Source of the DNA: Gymnopus androsaceus JB14
Taxonomy: Eukaryota; Basidiomycota; Agaricomycetes; Agaricales; Omphalotaceae
Direction: 5' to 3'
DNA length: 64,000 bases
Assembly: GCA_009733575.1 (NCBI GenBank)
Contig: ML769444.1
Coordinates: 186,001 to 250,000, forward strand
Positions within the stretch are counted from its first letter, which is position 1. Each line of letters begins with the position of its first letter. This document shows, piece after piece, positions 1 through 11,443 of the stretch. A model generated the notes under the pieces. It made no database searches. It was not told the DNA's origin and saw only the letters and a list, made by a program, of their open reading frames with translations. The translations under genes and the position numbers were made by a program.

Positions 1-942
1 GAATGGTGAAGATTGGAAATTTAACCAAGTTGCCTGGACAAATCCGCTGCGGTGCCGATCGATAATGACCTCCTGAGGCTCCGACAAGATGATCGATGTG
101 TATGAAGAGGCTGTTCCTGATCAACAGTGTTCAACGACGAGATTTTTTATACACGGATTGGGGGAGCTTAGAGAGCTCCTTCGGCGGATTCTGGGGTCAT
201 TCACTTTGACAGCTTTTGACCTGTAGTGAATGTAAGTTGATACTCTCAACAGTAACCTTTTTGTATGTAGTCGCACCGCACGATTGGCTTTCCGGCAATT
301 TTAAATCCCCTTTACAGGGTCGGGAGCACAGGCACGCCAAGCACCATGGGGCAATGTGGGGCTTTTGATGAATTTGATGGCGCATCAAAGGGTGGAGAAC
401 CTGGGGTCTACATAGGAAGCTAGAAACGACCATATTTCGCTCCCTTTCTAAGATTGGATTCGTGTAGAATACGTGATATGTGGATGTATGCGTCTTGGAG
501 CTCCGATAGATATTAGTTTCCGTTTGGGGCGCGCGCGCCCCGCACAATTCTGATTGCGACAAGCCCGGACCACGGTTCGATCAACGTTCTCATGACCAAC
601 TTTGTTTGAAATTTTAGTGGGCTAGATCAGATGTGGCCATGTTGCGCTCATACAGCGCACCCAAGTTTCTTGAATTTCTTGCTGCTCAGAAGAGGTCTGA
701 ACATGGATTTTTCGAGAGAGAAGGTGGTTCAAGCCCCTTTATCTCACTGCCGAACTTTACCGAAAGTTTTAGTTGATCTTGTTCAAAAGAGATCGGCTTT
801 GGTTTCACTGACAAGTTCCGACTTGCCATCACTGGTTCTCTGACGTATGCAGTCCATTTCAATTTCCATCTTCTTTAAAAGGCTCGGGTTTCGCGATATA
901 ATTTTGTTGTCGTCTCTTCCCGACTGAACTTCCTTCCCCACA
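1..942. other. Upstream intergenic region of the first transporter gene
   Basis: No coding region is supported here. Open frames on both strands are short and resemble no family. The last 50 bases before the ATG at 943 are pyrimidine-rich, and a TATAAT-like stretch lies near 897-902, about 40 bp before the start codon, which would suit a core promoter for the transporter. A GC-rich run of alternating GC lies near 530-540. Confidence 0.5.
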
Positions 943-3589
943 ATGTCAGAGAAGATAGACACGGAGAAAGGCTCTATCGAGCAAGAAGAAGAGCATCACG
1001 TCGACCTTGCTAACAATGTCAATGCCAGGTAGCTTTCTTTTCTTGTCCTTATCAGCTAGTACTGACTATCGCTATGCTTTCAGGATCCAGAACCCCCTCC
1101 ATGGAATTCCTAAACCCAAGCTTATGGCTCAGGTCGAACAGTTTGCACGCGAGAAGGGCATGGAAGAGCAACTCCCTCTACTTCAGAAAGCTGCTCTCCT
1201 TGCCCAGAACCCCAAAGAGTTCGAGAACATCCCAGAGCTTGATGAGGAGGATCGCGAGGTCATTCGCCGGGAGATTACCCGTATGTATCTTGCTGATCAT
1301 CGTATGGTTCTTCCCGCTCATACTTCAATTTAGACAAATGGTCTCAGCCAAGAGGTATGCCTAGAAGGGTAATATAACATATGGGCATCGAGGCTGACTG
1401 CAATCGGCATAGATATGTATTTGACAGTAATTATCTGCTCAATTGCAGCTGCAGTACAGTACGTCCCGCTATTCAATTAGCGCCAATGATTCTCATATCA
1501 TTATAGGGGATGGGATCAGGAGGGCTCCAACGGAGCCAATCTTTCTTTCCCTCAGGTTTTTGGTATCGACGACTCAGCGGGGGCCCCCAACGCTTCAACA
1601 AATCAGTGGCTTGTTGGCCTCATCAACTCTGGGTGCGTCAACTGCCGTGTCATTTTGCGCATTACTGACCTTTCTCTAGACCTTACATTGGTGCTTCGCT
1701 CATTGGATGCTGGCTCACTGACCCTTTGAATATCTGTGGGTGCTCTGAGTTGATTCGTTCCTTTTTCAGCTCACAAAACTATGTTTTAGTATTCGGACGT
1801 CGTGGAACCATTTTCATTTGTGGTATCTTCTGTACTCTAAGTGTCATTGGATCTGCTTTCTCGCAAACATGGCCTCAGCTACTTGTAAGACGGACTGCAG
1901 CAGCTTGTCATTCTCCTTTTCTAATTGCAACGATCAGGTTACTCGTCTTCTACTTGGTATCGGTATGGGTGCTAAAGCAAGTACCGTCCCCGTCTTTGCC
2001 GCCGAAAATACACCGGCTTTGATCAGAGGAGGATTGGTCATGTCATGGCAGATGTGGGTGAGTAAACAATCTTTTATCCTCTCGCAAGTCTGCTCTTGCT
2101 AACCCATGCTGTCAGACTGCGTTTGGAATCTTCCTCGGCTGTACCGCCAACTTGATTTTGTACCAAGTTGGTTCAATTGCATGGCGCCTGCAACTTGGCT
2201 CTGCTTTCCTTCCTGCTGTACCTTTGGTCATTGGAGTCTACTTCTGCCCAGAGTCCCCGAGAGTGAGTTCAGTTGGCCTACTCGCGTTTGGCCCGTCCGC
2301 TTATTCCTTCTCTACAGTGGTACATGAAAAAGGGACGTTACCAGGACGCTTACCGTTCTCTCAAACGTCTGCGAAACTCGGAACTTCAAGCCGCTAGGGA
2401 TCTATACTATGTCCATCGACAACTTCAGGAAGAGTTTGCTGTCCTCCAGGGATCCAACTATATTTCTCGATTCATTGAACTCTTTACTATCCCTCGTGTC
2501 CGACGCGCTACCCTCGCTTCTTTTGTGGTCATGATTGCCCAGCAGATGTAGGTGGACGTGATTTCGTTCCTTTTGCCAACTAAACTTATGTCCTCAGGTG
2601 TGGTATCAACATCATTGCCTTCTACTCGTCCACTATCTTCTCGAATGCTGGCTACACCGAAAAGCAAGCGTTGTTGGCTACATTCGGATTCGGATTGGTC
2701 AACTTTGTCTTTGCTTTCCCCGCTGTCTGGGTGAGTATCTTTCTTGTAGACTCCAGCCCTTACTTACTGGATCTTCTCAGACCATTGATACTTTCGGAAG
2801 GTGAGCTTCGGCTAGCACGCGAATGTATTTTTCCTGACAAATTCAATTGAACAGGCGCAACCTCCTGCTGTTCACTTTCCCCAATATGGCATGGACTTTG
2901 CTAGCTGCCGGATTGTGCTTCATCATCCCGTCTGGCAATCCTGCACGGATTCCTCTAGTCGCCTTGTTTATCTTCATATTTGCCGGTACGTCACATTTAT
3001 AATGATTTTTTGCATCATCAAGCGTATCTCATGCATTTACAGCGTTCTATTCACCTGGAGAAGGACCCGTTCCATTTACATACTCTGCTGAAGTGTTCCC
3101 GCTCACTCACCGAGAGATGGGAATGTCTTGGGCAGTGGCGACATGTTTATTCTGGGCCGCAGTATTGTCGATAACGTTCCCCCGTATGTTGGGAGCTATG
3201 GGTCCTGAAGGAGGTTCGTTCATGTGTTCCTGCACGGACTGTTTTCTCGCTGATTCACGCTTTCTAGCTTTCGGATTCTATGCTGGTCTCAACGTTGTAG
3301 CATTCATTATGATTTTCTTCCTTTTGCCTGGTGCGTACGCCTACACAGCTAGAATCAGCGTTCATTCTAATACGGTATCAATGCAGAAACGAAACAACGA
3401 ACTCTCGAGGAACTCGATTACGTCTTTGCCGTTCCAACAGCCAGGCACGCCAACTACCAGCTCACGGAATTCCTTCCCTACTGGATCAAGCGCTGGGTGT
3501 TCCTCCGTAAGGACGCGGAATTGAAGCCTCTGTACAACTTTGATGAAGTGGAAAGTATCACTGTATTTGAGAAGGGTGCCGGGCATTAG
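943..3589 (+). CDS. MFS sugar-porter family transporter, paralogue 1
   Basis: A multi-exon gene for a plasma-membrane or vacuolar 12-TM major facilitator of the sugar porter family. Exon 1 starts [11 protein letters not shown] and the first intron interrupts [14 protein letters not shown] cytosolic N-terminal region of about 100 residues with an acidic [13 protein letters not shown] segment precedes TM1. Visible family signatures are GRRGTIF after TM2, PESPR at the end of TM6, a second FGRRN loop and [12 protein letters not shown] after TM12. The C-terminus runs to FEKGAGH and the TAG at 3587-3589. At least ten short introns are needed. Most similar to the next gene downstream on the same strand, so the pair looks like a tandem duplication. 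The substrate (hexose, polyol or inositol) cannot be read from the sequence. Confidence 0.88.
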
Positions 3590-4049
3590 TGTATGAACTC
3601 ACGAACCAAAATGATATTGTAGTAGGACGTCTAGTCATGCCTATGTACGCGAGTTTTTTTGCATACCATTCTAATGAATACGATTTCATTGATATTTTGT
3701 GCATGTGCGAACACAAGTGCCTCTCATAGACACAGTGACCACCCACGCCACGCCCAGCTTGCGGATACATACAGATGTTGAACCCCAGTGAAGACCTACA
3801 GCGAAATGGTCCGAGATCATCTGAGAAAAACTGAGTTCCGAACAAGTTTCGGAACCCGTGCCAAATTTACTCAGATCCTGCACCAATTTCTGAAGTGGTC
3901 CGAACTTTTCTGAGTAGATACCAAATGTATTAATATGGTGTACATATGTATCCGAGAACATCTGGAAATAAGTGAATGAATCTGGTATGGTCTGATATGG
4001 TCTAATAACCGCCTCCTGCCACATTTCCCTGCCCCTCCTTCTGCCCCGT
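3590..4049. other. Intergenic region with short palindrome and direct repeats
   Basis: No gene is supported. The segment holds an 8-bp-arm palindrome (GTTCCGAA ... TTCGGAAC) at 3835-3855 and two related words beginning CCGAGA and ending CATCTG near 3821 and 3952. A GGTCCGA word occurs twice. It may be a small decayed repeat. The long minus-strand open frame across it has no recognisable protein character. Confidence 0.35.
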
Positions 4050-4409
4050 TCACCGCTCTCTGCTGTCTCCCATAGCCCCCGCGCCGCCAGAAACACTGTT
4101 GTCACGGCTACCGGCACCATTCGCGGGATTCCCAGTCGTCTTGTTCGCGTTCTGTATTGAACAGTAACTTGTGAGTTCAAGAAAAGATTGCGACGAGATA
4201 ACATTACGAACCTTCTTCAATTTTCTCGCTTGTGTCTCATACATATACCTGCGTGAAATTCAGATTAAGTGCAAAACCAAAAAACCGCGTAAACGTACGT
4301 CTTTCATTGTCTTCGGAACATCCTTCCATATTGCAGTGAATTCGGCGGTGGTGACTTCGTGAGTTTTGAGATACTCCGCAGCAAATAAGATTCTGGGACT
4401 AGTCAGCAT
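4050..4409 (-). pseudogene. Possible broken small gene, HMG-box-like C-terminal half
   Basis: On the minus strand an exon from 4409 to 4299 encodes 37 residues ending AIWKDVPKTMKD, followed by a good GTACGT donor. A second exon (4248-4212) reads YETQARKLKK, and a third (4151-4050) reads a Gly/Asn/Ser-rich tail ending GDSRER and TGA. Together W-K-D-x-P ... Y-E-x-x-A-x-x-L-K-K is like the last helices of an HMG box. The two first exons do not join in frame with any GT-AG choice I can find: exon 1 ends in phase 0, while exon 2 needs two leading bases. Either an indel or an unseen splice is involved. The upstream half of the box is not evident. The HMG assignment is inference only. Confidence 0.3.
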
Positions 4410-4620
4410 ACTGGAGAAACAAGTATGGTAACGCAGATGCTGACAATGATGATGTTAGCGATCGCGCAGAGTGAAGGTCAACGCAGTTACTGTCTTCAAA
4501 TGGCAAGATGTTCTGGATAAAGTGGCGCGGGCAGATTGCGAATTGAATTTGAGGTGATTTCAGAAGGGAATGCTGTAGTGTTGACGTTGAAGCAATAGGC
4601 ATGGTCAGAGAGCCGGGAGA

Positions 4621-5413
4621 ATAGCTAGTCGTAGCAGTCGTAGTAGTAGTGTCGATCTTCCGATTTTTCTTGCACCTCTTTTTTGAGAGAGTTTCGAGAT
4701 TGTTCGCCGCTTTTTGCTGTGGAGAACTATCAAATACAAAATCGGATTATGTATCGTTTCAGAAGTCTAGCATGCACCTTTTCCCTAAACTTTCGTCATG
4801 ATATCAGGCACGAAACGGGTTGATTATCCTGTAACCGAGCATTGAAGGCTCTTTTCTTGCTCTGATTCTGTGCCGGATTGTGAGCTGGAGCTTTCGCCTA
4901 CGTTCATTGGAACTGAAATGAGTGAGAAAAGGATAAAGATCATCGCGAAGAAAGAAAACCGTGAAGCGATTAACGTGATGCATGACGTGTCCACACCGGC
5001 AAGATTTGCAAGTCCTAGTCGATTGCAAAAGAATATGATTGCTGTCTACGTCTACGATTAGTCGGAGTGGACATAAATTCCACGATTTTGTCTGTGCCAA
5101 AAGTATCACGTTTAGCAATAACAGCAGTTCACTCCGTTTCATCCATTCCATTCTCGGATACTTTCGGTTTGACCCGTATTTTCTCAGACCAACTCAGTGT
5201 GGGTTTTCACTGGGGTTGAACCCTGAGAATGACGTCCAAAGGACTTGTAAAGGACTATGACGATTTGAGAATCAGATCCGATAAGCGCCTACATATCTAT
5301 ACTTCCCCGCATGCAATACAATTCTACTCCACCTTTCTCCACTTTTTCCCGGTTTTTCTTGTATAAAAAACAATGCTAAACTCCAGTAATATTCCACCTT
5401 TCTCTCCCTCGAA
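4621..5413. other. Intergenic region and promoter of the second transporter
   Basis: No gene is supported. A short trinucleotide-like TAG/TCG run lies at about 4626-4650. The 3' end is the likely promoter of the gene at 5414. Confidence 0.4.
5362..5368 (+). promoter_or_regulatory. TATA box for the second MFS transporter gene
   Basis: TATAAAA lies 46 bp before the start codon at 5414, in pyrimidine-rich surroundings. Position and sequence fit a fungal TATA element. Not tested by any transcript evidence. Confidence 0.5.
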
Positions 5414-8316
5414 ATGTCTGCTCTAAACGAGAAACCATCCGTTGAAAAACGCGATAATGCCTCGATCTCCATGAACGAGCGCGCCAGCTCCGACACGGAC
5501 TCGTTCCGCAATCTCAATGCAAAGCTAGCCAACCCATTGGCTCATATTTCTCATGAGCAGCTCATGGAGGACGCTAAAATCTTTGCCGAAACTCATGGGT
5601 TAGAAGAACTCGTCGTCGAGTTCCAGAAAGGTGCTCTAGTCGCACAGGATCCATCACAGTTTGAAGCCTTGACACAACTCGACGAGGAGGACAAAGATGT
5701 CTTTAGGCGCGAGATTACGCACAAATGGGACCAGCCCATCACGCTCTATTACTTGGTAATTTTTGCTCCGTGCCCAAGGTATATGGTCATTAATATTTGC
5801 TTTGTATCTAAAGGTAATTCTTTGCTCCATGGCTGCCGCTGTCCAAGGCGTACGTGAACATGTCATCTCCGTTGACTTCGCTTCGTTCTAAACCTCTTGT
5901 TGTAGATGGATGAGACAGTAATCAATGGAGCCAATCTCTTCTTTGCACCCCAGTTCGGGATAGATGTAAATTCTGGAGATGCAGCTACTGCAAGCAGGAA
6001 TCAATGGCTCCTTGGGCTTGTGAATTCGGCGCCATATCTTTGCTGTGCGGTACTTGGTTGTTGGCTTACTGATCCTGTTCGTACTACTCCTTCCTCATAC
6101 TACCGCCCTATTTCTAATTGCTCCACTCTGCTCCAACAGTTGAATAGGTTCTTCGGCCGTCGGGGAACCATCTTTATAACAGCATTAGTTTCGTTCTTGG
6201 CTTGTATATGGCAGGGTTTGTTGTCACTCTCGCATTCTAGATCTTTTTTTGACGATTCGGCAGGCGTCACTAACTCATGGCCTCATCTCTTCGTGGCTCG
6301 ATTTGTACTTGGCCTGGGTGAGCATTGAAACACTTTCCGCTCGAGATCTCTTTCGGAAGTTCTGACAATTATGTGTAGGCATTGGTCCCAAATCAAGGTA
6401 TTGTTTGCCAGTTAACATGCGCTGCCGCCAGTCCTAAAGTTGAATTTAAAGCACAGTTCCCGTCTATTCAGCGGAATGCGCTCCTCCCGCTATTCGTGGA
6501 GCACTTGTAATGATGTGGCAAACTTGGACTGCGTTCGGAATCATGATGGGTGCGTAAGTTTTTGTTAGCCAGAATTCCCGAGAGTAAAGGAAATTATTCT
6601 TTGTAGGTACTGTTATGGATCTCGCATTTTTCAAGGTCCCGGATCCTCCTCACATTACTGGACTCAACTGGCGTCTAATGCTAGGCAGTGTGCGTCTTCT
6701 AGATTCGACACCGTCCTGATTCTTATTGTGACTGGATAGGCTGGTATCCCGGCATTGTTCATATGCTTGCAAGTATTCTTTTGTCCTGAAAGTAAGATTA
6801 CCGTTACATCTGGGCTTTGAATCTATCTAATAACACGTTCCAGGCCCAAGATGTGAGTACATTGTTGAACTAACTGGACGTGTGTCCTCATCGCCCTTCA
6901 TGAAGGGTACATGTCGAAAGGTCGCTATAGACAGGCTTACAACTCACTTGCACGATTGAGACGCCATCCCATCCAAGCCACTCGGGACTTGTACTGTAAG
7001 TCAAGCATTCGTTTTATCTGAACTGCTGACCATCATTATTCTGAAGATATTCACGTACTTCTTGAGGCCGAGAAGGATGTCAGCCACGGCCGGAACAGGT
7101 TTTTGGAGCTCTTCACCGTCCCCAGAAATCGTAGGGCCACTCAAGGTTCCCTTATAGTTATGTTTATGTGAGAAACCGTGAATCCTTCGTCTCGTACGAG
7201 TGATACTGATTTACATCTAGGCAACAATTCTGTGGAATCAACGCTATTGCCTATTACTCTAGCAACATCTTCACTGAAGCCCATTTCACGCAAATCCAAG
7301 CACTTTTGGCCAGCTTTGGCTTTGTACGTCGTTAATGCTTGCTATTCTAATGATTATTCTGACCTACTACTGAAGGGTATGATCAATTGGATCTTCGCCT
7401 TTCCGGCTATATGGTATGATGAACCTCCACCTCGTTATTGAAAAAAGCTCACACTACATCTGCAGGACCATTGATACTTTTGGGAGGTGAGCTATGAGCC
7501 GATACGGCGTTTCTTGTTCTAACTACTTTTGAAGGCGCAATCTGCTCCTTACAACATTCCCGCTCATGGCTTTCTTCCTTTTACTCGCTGGATTTGCGTT
7601 GTATGTATTTTTGTGTTTTCCTTTCGATATTATTTGATGGTCTTGATATCTTAATCTTGGTAGCTGGATCCCCGAAGGCCCCGCTCAAGTTGGAGTCATC
7701 ACTCTTGGTATCTACCTGTTTTCAATGGCATATAGTCCTGGAGAAGGACCTGTGCCGTTTACTGTTCGTGCTCTTACTTATCATTTTCATGGATTTGTCG
7801 CTGACAATCTAGGGTAGTATTCTGCTGAAGCCTTCCCGCTCTATGTCCGTGAGCTCGGAATGAGTCTAGCCACTGCAGTCCTGTGGTTCTTGTTAGTCCA
7901 GCCTTTATCACGTTTAAGAGTGCTGTGCTGATACGTTCCTAAAAACAGCAACTTTGTTATTGCGCTCACGTTCCCCCGGCTGGTGGGAGCATTCAAACCA
8001 CAAGGAGCGTTTGGCTTCTTTGCAGGCTGGAAGTGAGTAATGGCTTTTAGACCTGGGAATGATTTACTGAACATATTGTAGTGTCATTGGATTTATAGCG
8101 ATTTTGCTCTTCGTCCCTGAAACGAAAGCCCTCAGTTTAGAGGAACTTGACCAAGTCTTCAGCGTTCCGACTCGTACCCATGCTGCTTATCAACTGAAAG
8201 CATTACCGCATAACATCAAGAGATATATCTTTAGGATGAAAGTGAAGGATATACCTCCACTTTACGAGCACGAAGGCGCCATTGGAGAAAAGCCTTATGC
8301 GCCTGGTGGTGTTTAG
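5414..8316 (+). CDS. MFS sugar-porter family transporter, paralogue 2
   Basis: Same architecture as the gene at 943. An N-terminal cytosolic region ([12 protein letters not shown] ...) contains the shared [14 protein letters not shown] segment, then TM1 with [28 protein letters not shown], a second FGRRN loop and [16 protein letters not shown] follow in order. The protein ends EKPYAPGGV before the stop at 8316. About a dozen introns of 45-65 nt break the frame, with many at positions matching the first paralogue. It differs from paralogue 1 in a longer loop around NHWRLMLGS-type sequence (here preceded by PDPPHITGL) and in its C-terminal tail. Tandem arrangement suggests local duplication followed by divergence. 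Substrate unknown. Confidence 0.88.
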
Positions 8317-8511
8317 ACTGATGCAGATTTTTCACGAATTGTTTATTTATTTTGTAACCCTAGTATATTATAGCTACAACTAAATAAGTTTGCTTGTATG
8401 TATGAATAAAATCTAGTTCTTGCGAGTTAGTTTGGCGATGCGCGCTAATTACACTGCCACTGATCTTGATTCACAACCGCAAACTCTGAATTGGACTGAA
8501 CCTGTATCTTC

Positions 8512-9957
8512 ATGACCCAATCCACTCTTCTTCAATATGAAGCGCCTTGTTCGTTTTCTCGATGTCCTTCGATTGCCAAATTACTGAAATTAGTCGGTTG
8601 TAGGGCCTGTCTATGCGCTAGATTGGTGCAAAACCCCTGCACCGAATGGTCAGATACGACCCAGATCCTCTTTTCGACTCGGCATCGGTTCCTTCTCGGA
8701 GAACTTTTCAAATCGTATCGCAGTTGTTGGCTTACAGGACGAGCGCGTTCTTGTCGAAGATGATTACAGCGACTATCCCGATTTCGTGACCCTTTGCGAG
8801 GCACCACACGGCTATCCAGTAACGAGTTTACAATGGCAACCTGCCAGTGCAGTGTCCTATCAATGGTCCCAAAAGTCACCGACAATGGAGCTAATGGCTA
8901 CCACTGGAGATGCGTTGAGGTTATGGGAGTATTCTGGAGATGCGCAGCCGGCCATGTCGAATTTCGTTGGGAGAGCACCCACTTCTAGTGGCCATAGTCT
9001 TACTCTGAAGACTGCATTATCAGGGGTACGTTTATTTCCTTCAACTACAAATATCATCCTTATCAGCGGTACTAGCAATCGAAAATACAGAATAATTCCA
9101 ATGGTGCGCCATTGACCAACTTTTCATGGAACGAGAAAGCGCCTAGTTTGATTGTCACATCTTCCATCGACACCACATGTACTGTTTGGAACATTGACAC
9201 GTCTGCTGCGGTCACCCAGCTCATTGCCCACGACCGAGAGGTCTACGATGTCGCTTGGCTTCCAGGATCAACAGACATATTTGTGTCTGTTGGTGCCGAT
9301 GGAAGTCTTCGTGCGTTTGATCTACGGAGTCTGGAGCATTCAACAATTCTGTACGAGACCCCTGCCCCCAAAAATGTTCCGCCCCCCTCTGTTTCACCAT
9401 CTACCTCTGCTCGACCGCCAACTTCCCCACTTCTCCGCATTGCTTTCAATCCGTCAGATAGCAACTACATGTCGACATTCCACATGGATGGATCTGAAAT
9501 ACAGATACTAGACATGCGAAGCCCTGGACAGCCCGTTCTCGAACTGAAGGGGCATCAAGGGCAAATCAATGCTGTAGGGTGGGGCTCCGGTGAGCAACCT
9601 CTATTGGCAACAGCTGGTAAGCATTCCTTACACCTCCAATATCTTCATTAATATCCACGCAACTTAGGTGACGACTGTCAGCTCCTATTATGGGATCTTG
9701 CCAACTACACTGCAGCGTCGGCAAGCATGAATGCCAATTCACCTCGCAGCGCGAGCTCGCGTCTAAATTCCCCTAGACCGGACGTGAAGAAGAAATTTGT
9801 TACAGAGCCGGCGTTTGCTTATACAGCTCTGAGCCAGATAACGAACTTGGCTTGGTCTCCGGTGATACAAGGGCTGAATTTGAACTCGGGTCAATCGAGT
9901 CCGGGAGAATGGGTTGCGATTGCTTGTGGCAAGTCTGTCAAGGCGTTGAAGGTTTGA
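8512..9957 (+). CDS. WD40-repeat protein, DCAF7/WDR68/TTG1 (AN11) family
   Basis: A beta-propeller scaffold. Family hallmarks visible are FRLGIGSF near the N-terminus, HGYPVTSLQW, LTNFSWNE, VTSSIDTTCTVWNI, LIAHDREVYDVAW, SVGADGSLRAFDLRSLEHSTILYE and GQINAVGWG. The C-terminus has LAWSP and WVAIACGKSVKALKV. In animals and plants this family scaffolds kinases and a DDB1-CUL4 ligase; its fungal role is less clear. Model: exon 1 8512-8548, intron 8549-8621, then introns from 9026 and from about 9617. The first intron is uncertain: its bases, read one frame off, spell VFSMSF, the type of sequence expected at this point in the family. Either the splice is wrong or an indel is present. A low-complexity S/P insert lies after DLANYTAA. 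Confidence 0.85.
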
Positions 9958-10532
9958 TATACTAGCCCAATCTCTTCAGGACATGTGTACATGGAGTCCA
10001 TGCATTCCAGTTACATTCTTTCAGAGATGGTTTTACTGCTAAGCGCCAAGCAGTTGATCTTGTATGGCCTCTTGTGTAGTTCTAGGAACAAATCTTGGAT
10101 TATAATACACTTACAGCGCTTTTCATCGGTCTGCGGAATACATAAATAAAATAAAATTGAGCACCTACCTCGGCATCAGCGGCCAAGCGGCTCCAGCGGC
10201 ACTACAGCTGTTTCCTTCCCCCATCTCCGCTCCCAATCGAGATACAGCTCGGTCTGTGGGAGACTCGGCATGCTGGGTTACTCCTCTGGCTCCAGTAGAG
10301 CATGCAATCTCACTTGGAGACTACAACGCTACCTCCTCTGTCGATCCTGTCTGCGCAAATCTCTGGTATACGATCCTCTGGTACACGATCCTCACAGAAA
10401 GCGGCCAGACACAACATGGATATAAAGTGATTCAGACAATCCCTGAACCCAGAGAGTACATATACATTTACCTTTCCCTCTATACCACACAAGCTCAAGT
10501 CTGGATCTGCTGCTGAATATCTTGGGGAAGAC
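9958..10532. other. Intergenic region including left arm of an inverted repeat
   Basis: No gene is seen between the WD40 stop and the small gene at 10533, apart from the left repeat arm at 10111-10183. The frame leading into the small gene is open from about 10429 but has no earlier ATG. Confidence 0.4.
10111..10183 (+). repeat. Left arm of a 73-bp inverted repeat
   Basis: This 73-bp stretch (starting TTACAGCGCTTTTCATCGG) is the reverse complement of 11187-11259 with about five mismatches, four of them in an A/T-rich middle part. Homology stops on both sides. The arms enclose 1,003 bp with one small gene. Confidence 0.85.
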
Positions 10533-10907
10533 ATGATGACTTTTAGCAGGCAATCGTGAGTTTCTTTAATCTCCCCTCGTCCATGTGTTGACTAATCTCC
10601 ATGTAGCTCACTCGAAGACCTTGTTCATCTCATACATCAAACCTTTGATGCCGAGCCCGACGCTCTTCATGAGCGTGTACGAAAAGTCGTTGCTCAAGCG
10701 TGTGCCACGCTGCCACCATTCATAGATCTGGAAGGAAGACATTTGAACCCCAGCGTCTACAGTCTCATCATGCTCATCCAGCAGCTCGATGTGATATTCA
10801 ACTCGTCCTGTGAGGACCCATCTGCAAGCCCTTACTTGCCTTGCCTTGTTCCCCAAGCACTCAATATCTTACCAACTCCCTATACCATACCATCCAGTGC
10901 TCAATAA
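10533..10907 (+). CDS. Small orphan protein, 107 aa, two exons
   Basis: Not recognised. Exon 1 is 10533-10555 (MMTFSRQS), the intron 10556-10606 (GTGAGT donor, TGACTAAT branch site, TAG acceptor), exon 2 10607-10907. The joined frame gives 107 residues, starting MMTFSRQSSLEDLVHLIHQT and ending IPSSAQ. The first two thirds look helical and amphipathic, with charged HERVRK and a hydrophobic VYSLIMLIQQLDVIF segment; the tail is Pro/Ser-rich. There is no signal peptide and no clear TM segment. The good splice signals and a 100-codon open exon argue for a real gene, but no homologue is known to me. It lies between the arms of a 73-bp inverted repeat, so it could be cargo of a mobile element. Confidence 0.5.
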
Positions 10908-11443
10908 CCTTCCGCATCGACAGCCCAAGATCAAATATGGATCTGCGTCATAATAAACCTACCTCCAAATTACCCACGACGGTTGATTTTTGTGTTGAAG
11001 ATATCTACGGATGATTTTATGAGGCATCTTTCGCTGCATAGGATGTGGATATCTTTTCAGAATAGGACGTTGTAGTTTGATGATTCGTTGGTTTTTTTTT
11101 GAGGTGTATATACTGCAATAAAAGCTGCGTTTGATTAGGCTTCAATCTTGTACAGCACCCAGGTTATTATGTACAGTACTCAAATTGCCACTGATGCCGA
11201 GGTAGGCGCTCAATTTAATTTAATTTCTGTATTCCGCAGACCGATGAAAAGCGCTGTAACTCTTTGAAAAACTCTTGGCGAGACCGAGGCGAGACGGGAT
11301 TCAATTTTCAGCGCGCGTCAAAGGCTTATCATCTACGGCATCGACCATGGCATGCGTGCTAGCAAGTCCTATTTAAATAATGAATTCGGATGACCCGGTG
11401 AGCTTTTTTTCACCTCCACTACTGCGAGTACGCCGGTTTAGCT
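10908..11443. other. Intergenic region with right repeat arm and CNT promoter
   Basis: No gene is seen. The right arm of the inverted repeat lies at 11187-11259. A TATTTAAATA stretch at 11370-11379 lies about 65 bp before the transporter ATG and may serve as its TATA element. Confidence 0.4.
11187..11259 (-). repeat. Right arm of a 73-bp inverted repeat
   Basis: Reverse-complement partner of 10111-10183. Both arms share an identical 32-bp outer block and the inner CCTACCTCGGCATCAG block. No target-site duplication is evident just outside the arms. Confidence 0.85.

Noticed and set aside
197..562. 121-codon minus-strand open frame near the left edge
   Set aside because: Mixed composition, no domain, no splice context, and overlaps a probable promoter region.
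3686..4204. 172-codon minus-strand open frame
   Set aside because: It runs across the last exon and intron of the possible HMG-like gene in another frame and through short repeats; no protein family character.
8532..8885. 117-codon minus-strand frame opposite the WD40 gene
   Set aside because: Shadow of the WD40 coding frame, which has clear family motifs.
10608..10856. 82-codon minus-strand frame between the inverted repeats
   Set aside because: The plus strand has an equally long frame with a proper intron, branch site and start; this one is its shadow.
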